In this document: piece by piece, positions 59,754-62,093 of the stretch
How the letters are laid out: every line of letters begins with the position of its first letter
Position numbering within the stretch: position 1 is the first letter of the stretch
Source: Hydrogenophaga palleronii NBRC 102513
GTDB taxonomy: Bacteria; Pseudomonadota; Gammaproteobacteria; Burkholderiales; Burkholderiaceae_C
Reading direction: 5' to 3'
Length of the DNA: 62,093 nt
Assembly (NCBI RefSeq): GCF_001571225.1
Contig: NZ_BCTJ01000026.1
Coordinates: 1 to 62,093, forward strand
The notes under the pieces: generated by a model
The model's database searches: none
What the model was told of the DNA's origin: nothing
Seen by the model: the letters and a program-made list of their open reading frames with translations, nothing else
Program-made: the position numbers and the translations under genes

Positions 59754-59840
59754 ATGGCCCATCCCCGCCGCGCTACGCGCGACCCCCTGAAGGGTGCGGC
59801 AACTGCGGCCCGGCAAAACCAGTTCGCATCGCCTCCGGAT
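59754..59840 (+). repeat. GC-rich palindromic 3'-end element, copy D
   Basis: Starts directly at the Rieske gene stop: GGCCCATCCCCGCCGCGC, CGCGCTACGCGCG arm, then CCCCCTGAAGGG and a GCGGCCCGGCAAAACC tail. It has the same order and orientation as copies A and C. Confidence 0.7.
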
Positions 59841-59894
59841 GGCATCATTTCGCCGGTGGCGTGTGCCGCGCCGCACTTCAAAGAGAGTTCTGAC

Positions 59895-60908
59895 ATGACC
59901 CTGATGACCCCCGCCCAACTCGCCGCCGCCGTTCCCAAGGCCGAGCTGCACATGCACATCGAGGGTTCGCTGGAACCCGAGCTGATCTTCGCGCTGGCCC
60001 AGCGCAACGGCCTGAGCCTGCCCTATGCCAGCGTGGAGGCCCTGCGGGCGGCCTATGCCTTCATCGATCTGCAGAGCTTTCTGGACATCTATTACGCCGG
60101 CGCCAGCGTGCTGCTGCACGAGGCCGACTTCCACGACATGGCCTGGGCCTACTTCCTGCGCGCCGCGGCCGACAATGTGGTGCACACCGAAATCTTCTTC
60201 GACCCGCAGGCCCACACCGCACGCGGCGTGCCCATGGACACGGTGATCCAGGGCCTGGCCAGCGCCTGCGCACGTGCGCAGGCCGAGCTCGGCGTCAGCG
60301 CCGCGCTGATCCTGTGTTTCCTGCGCCACCTGAGCGAAGAAGACGCCTTCAATACGCTGGAAGCGGCCTTGCCGTACCGCGAGCACTTCATCGGCATCGG
60401 CCTGGATTCGAGCGAGGTCGGCCACCCGCCCTCCAAGTTCTCGCGCGTGTTCGCGCGCTGCCGCGAGCTCGGTTTCCATGTGGTGGCCCACGCGGGCGAA
60501 GAAGGGCCACCGGCCTACATCTGGGAAGCTCTGAACGACCTGCAGACCGAACGCATCGACCACGGCGTGCGCTCGCTCGAAGACCCGGCGCTGGTGGCCG
60601 AACTGGCGCAGCGCCGCATTCCGCTCACGGTGTGCCCGCTCTCCAACCTCAAGCTCTGCGTGGTGGATGATCTGAAAGACCACCCGATGAAGCGCCTGCT
60701 CGACGCCGGCCTCTGCGCCACCGTCAACTCCGACGACCCGGCGTACTTCGGCGGCTACATGAACGCCAACTTCGTGCAGACCGTCGAGGCACTGCACCTC
60801 ACGCGCGAAGACGTGATCACCCTGGCACGCAACAGCTTCGAGGCCAGCTTCGTGAGCGATGAACGCCGCGCGGCGCTGCTGGCCTTGCTGGACAACGCGG
60901 TGGCTTAA
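59895..60908 (+). CDS. add: Adenine deaminase (adenosine deaminase-like, type 2)
   Basis: 337-residue zinc amidohydrolase. HMH at 19-21 and a later HAGEEGPP, plus NSDDPAYFGG and the catalytic Glu region, match the ADA fold. The segment FIDLQSFLDIYYAGASVL and EIFFDPQAHTARGV match the adenine-deaminase branch (PA0148, yeast Aah1) better than classic adenosine deaminase, so adenine to hypoxanthine is the likelier reaction. The product feeds XdhAB. ATG 59895 was chosen over the frame open from 59754, which covers repeat copy D. Confidence 0.9.
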   Translation: MTLMTPAQLAAAVPKAELHMHIEGSLEPELIFALAQRNGLSLPYASVEALRAAYAFIDLQSFLDIYYAGASVLLHEADFHDMAWAYFLRAAADNVVHTEIFFDPQAHTARGVPMDTVIQGLASACARAQAELGVSAALILCFLRHLSEEDAFNTLEAALPYREHFIGIGLDSSEVGHPPSKFSRVFARCRELGFHVVAHAGEEGPPAYIWEALNDLQTERIDHGVRSLEDPALVAELAQRRIPLTVCPLSNLKLCVVDDLKDHPMKRLLDAGLCATVNSDDPAYFGGYMNANFVQTVEALHLTREDVITLARNSFEASFVSDERRAALLALLDNAVA

Positions 60909-60919
60909 AATCACGCCCA

Positions 60920-60951
60920 GCGAGCCCGGTGCTTCCCCGGCTCGCTTTTTC
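60920..60951 (+). terminator. Intrinsic terminator after deaminase gene
   Basis: AGCGAGCC pairs with GGCTCGCT around a C/G-rich loop, followed by TTTTTC. It separates the deaminase gene from the next binding-protein gene, 28 bases ahead. Confidence 0.85.
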
Positions 60952-60979
60952 ATTCACGGAAGCCATGTAGAGGAACACC

Positions 60980-62077
60980 ATGTACAAAAACCTCGTGGCC
61001 CGGTGCGCCTGCGCACTGGCGGTCGCCTGTTTTTTATCCCCCCTTTCCACCGCGCAAGCCCAGACGCCAGCGCCGCCGCTCAAGGCCGCGTTCGTCTATG
61101 TCACGCCACTCACCGAGGCCGGCTGGGTGCGCCAGCACGAGCAGGGCCGGCTGGCCGTGCAGGCCGCGCTGGGCAACCGGGTGGAGACGCGTTTTGTGGA
61201 GAACGTGCCCGAGGGCGCCGACGCCGAACGGGTCATCCGCGACCTGGCGCAGCAGGGGCACCGCATCATCTTCACACCCAGCTTCGGCTACATGGAGCCC
61301 ACGCTCAAGGTGGCGCGCGATTTCCCGGACGTGAAGTTCGAGTCCATCACCGGCTACAAGACCGCACCCAACGTGGCCGCCGCCAACGCGCGCTATTACG
61401 AAGGCCGTTATCTGGCCGGTGTTGCCGCCGGGCGCATGGCCACGCAGGCCGGCTACATCGCAGGCTTCCCGATTCCCGAGGTGATCCAGGGCGTCAATGC
61501 CTTCACGCTGGGCATGCGCTCGGTCAACCCGCGCGCCACCGTGAAGGTGGTGTGGCTGGGTGAGTGGTTCAACCCGCCGCGCGAGCGCGATGCCGCCATG
61601 ACGCTGATGAACCAGGGCGCCGAGGTCCTGGCCTTCCACACCGGCTCCACCGCCGTGATGGTGGCCGCGCAGGAACGCGGCAAGCTGGCGGTGGCCTACC
61701 ACTCCGACATGCGCCGCTTCGGCCCCGATGCCCAGATCGCCGCCGTGACCCACCTCTGGGGCGACTACTACACGCGCCGCGTGCAGGCCGTGATCGACGG
61801 CACCTGGCAGAGCGGCAGCGTGTGGGGCGGTGTGAAGGACGGCATGATCCGTGTCGACAGCTTCGGCAGCAAGGTGCCCGAAGCCGTGCGCAAGGAAGTG
61901 CTGGCGCGCCAGGCCGACATGGCCGCCGGCAAGCTGGTGGTGTTTGCCGCCGGCAAGGCCGGTGTGCGCGACAACCAGGGCAAGACCGTCATCGACGCCG
62001 GCCAGTCGCTCAGCGACGGCCAGATCCTGGGCATGAACTGGCTGGTCGAGGGTGTGCAGGGGTCGGCTGAAAGGTAG
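60980..62077 (+). CDS. Second BMP-family binding protein
   Basis: 365 residues with a cleavable signal peptide (ALAVACFLSPLSTAQAQ, no lipobox), then a BMP fold: LKAAFVYVTPLTEAGWVRQH, VPEGADAERVIRDLAQQG, FTPSFGYMEPTLKVA. It is a paralogue of the binder at 57.4 kb but soluble rather than lipid-anchored. No further ABC subunits follow in the window, so it probably shares the upstream importer. It ends with TAG 16 bases before the window edge. ATG 60980 is preceded by GAGGAA. Confidence 0.9.
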   Translation: MYKNLVARCACALAVACFLSPLSTAQAQTPAPPLKAAFVYVTPLTEAGWVRQHEQGRLAVQAALGNRVETRFVENVPEGADAERVIRDLAQQGHRIIFTPSFGYMEPTLKVARDFPDVKFESITGYKTAPNVAAANARYYEGRYLAGVAAGRMATQAGYIAGFPIPEVIQGVNAFTLGMRSVNPRATVKVVWLGEWFNPPRERDAAMTLMNQGAEVLAFHTGSTAVMVAAQERGKLAVAYHSDMRRFGPDAQIAAVTHLWGDYYTRRVQAVIDGTWQSGSVWGGVKDGMIRVDSFGSKVPEAVRKEVLARQADMAAGKLVVFAAGKAGVRDNQGKTVIDAGQSLSDGQILGMNWLVEGVQGSAER

Positions 62078-62093
62078 CGGGAACACCCCCCTG

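Overview
The window is about 62 kb of GC-rich, gene-dense chromosome. It suggests a Comamonadaceae-type betaproteobacterium (Hydrogenophaga, Acidovorax or Variovorax relatives). The reasons are the gene families (DUF802/DUF3348/DUF2894, DctS/DctR with an orphan DctP, PepSY-DUF3649-DUF3325 iron cluster), TPP-riboswitch thiC, and GC-rich intergenic elements of the kind I associate with that family. The genus is an inference. I see no tRNA, rRNA, CRISPR array, phage or intact insertion sequence.

Layout from left to right. 0.3-1.6 kb: glycerate 2-kinase (ttuD). 1.7-6.4 kb: a tightly coupled four-gene cluster (DUF3348, a long MotA/ExbB-like DUF802 protein with a repeat-built coiled-coil tail, a MotB/OmpA-like partner, DUF2894). 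It looks like an ion-driven motor of the MotAB/ZorAB superfamily with unknown partners, and is the strongest candidate for an undescribed system. 6.65 kb: RRM RNA-binding protein with a strong terminator. 7.2-12.5 kb (minus): FecI-FecR-TonB receptor-YncE-like lipoprotein unit behind a Fur box. 12.6-14.3 kb (minus): ABC-2 exporter. 14.3-15.5 kb: SplB-like radical SAM gene with a canonical LexA box. 15.5-20.7 kb: DctR/DctS two-component system, orphan DctP binding protein and DctA carrier. 20.7-23.3 kb: DUF1653 protein and thiC with a TPP riboswitch.

23.4-28.5 kb: assorted genes, including an APC permease translationally coupled to an exported methyltransferase, an MscS channel and a DUF72 protein. 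28.5-35.6 kb (minus): a sugar module reading ROK regulator, RbsA-, RbsC- and RbsB-like ABC proteins, TIM-barrel isomerase and Gfo/Idh/MocA dehydrogenase. 35.7-41.4 kb: FdhF/YdeP-type molybdoenzyme, a small helper candidate, FdhD and a TauE/SafE permease, with a divergent ModE-HTH regulator. 41.4-48.6 kb (minus): a second FecI-FecR-TonB receptor unit followed by PepSY, DUF3649 and DUF3325 membrane proteins. 48.7-62.1 kb: a purine module with xanthine dehydrogenase XdhAB (minus), a divergent LysR regulator, a BMP-type nucleoside/purine ABC importer, a Rieske oxygenase, an adenine/adenosine deaminase and a second BMP binding protein.

Working together: the two Fec-type units sense and import ferric chelates, the second one probably reducing them in the inner membrane. 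The Dct block senses and imports C4-dicarboxylates. The last block imports purines or nucleosides, deaminates adenine, oxidises hypoxanthine/xanthine, and may use the Rieske enzyme for urate or methylxanthine oxidation. A GC-rich palindromic element occurs four times, always co-oriented with its host gene. Three copies begin at a stop codon and one lies in frame inside the formate-dehydrogenase-like gene.
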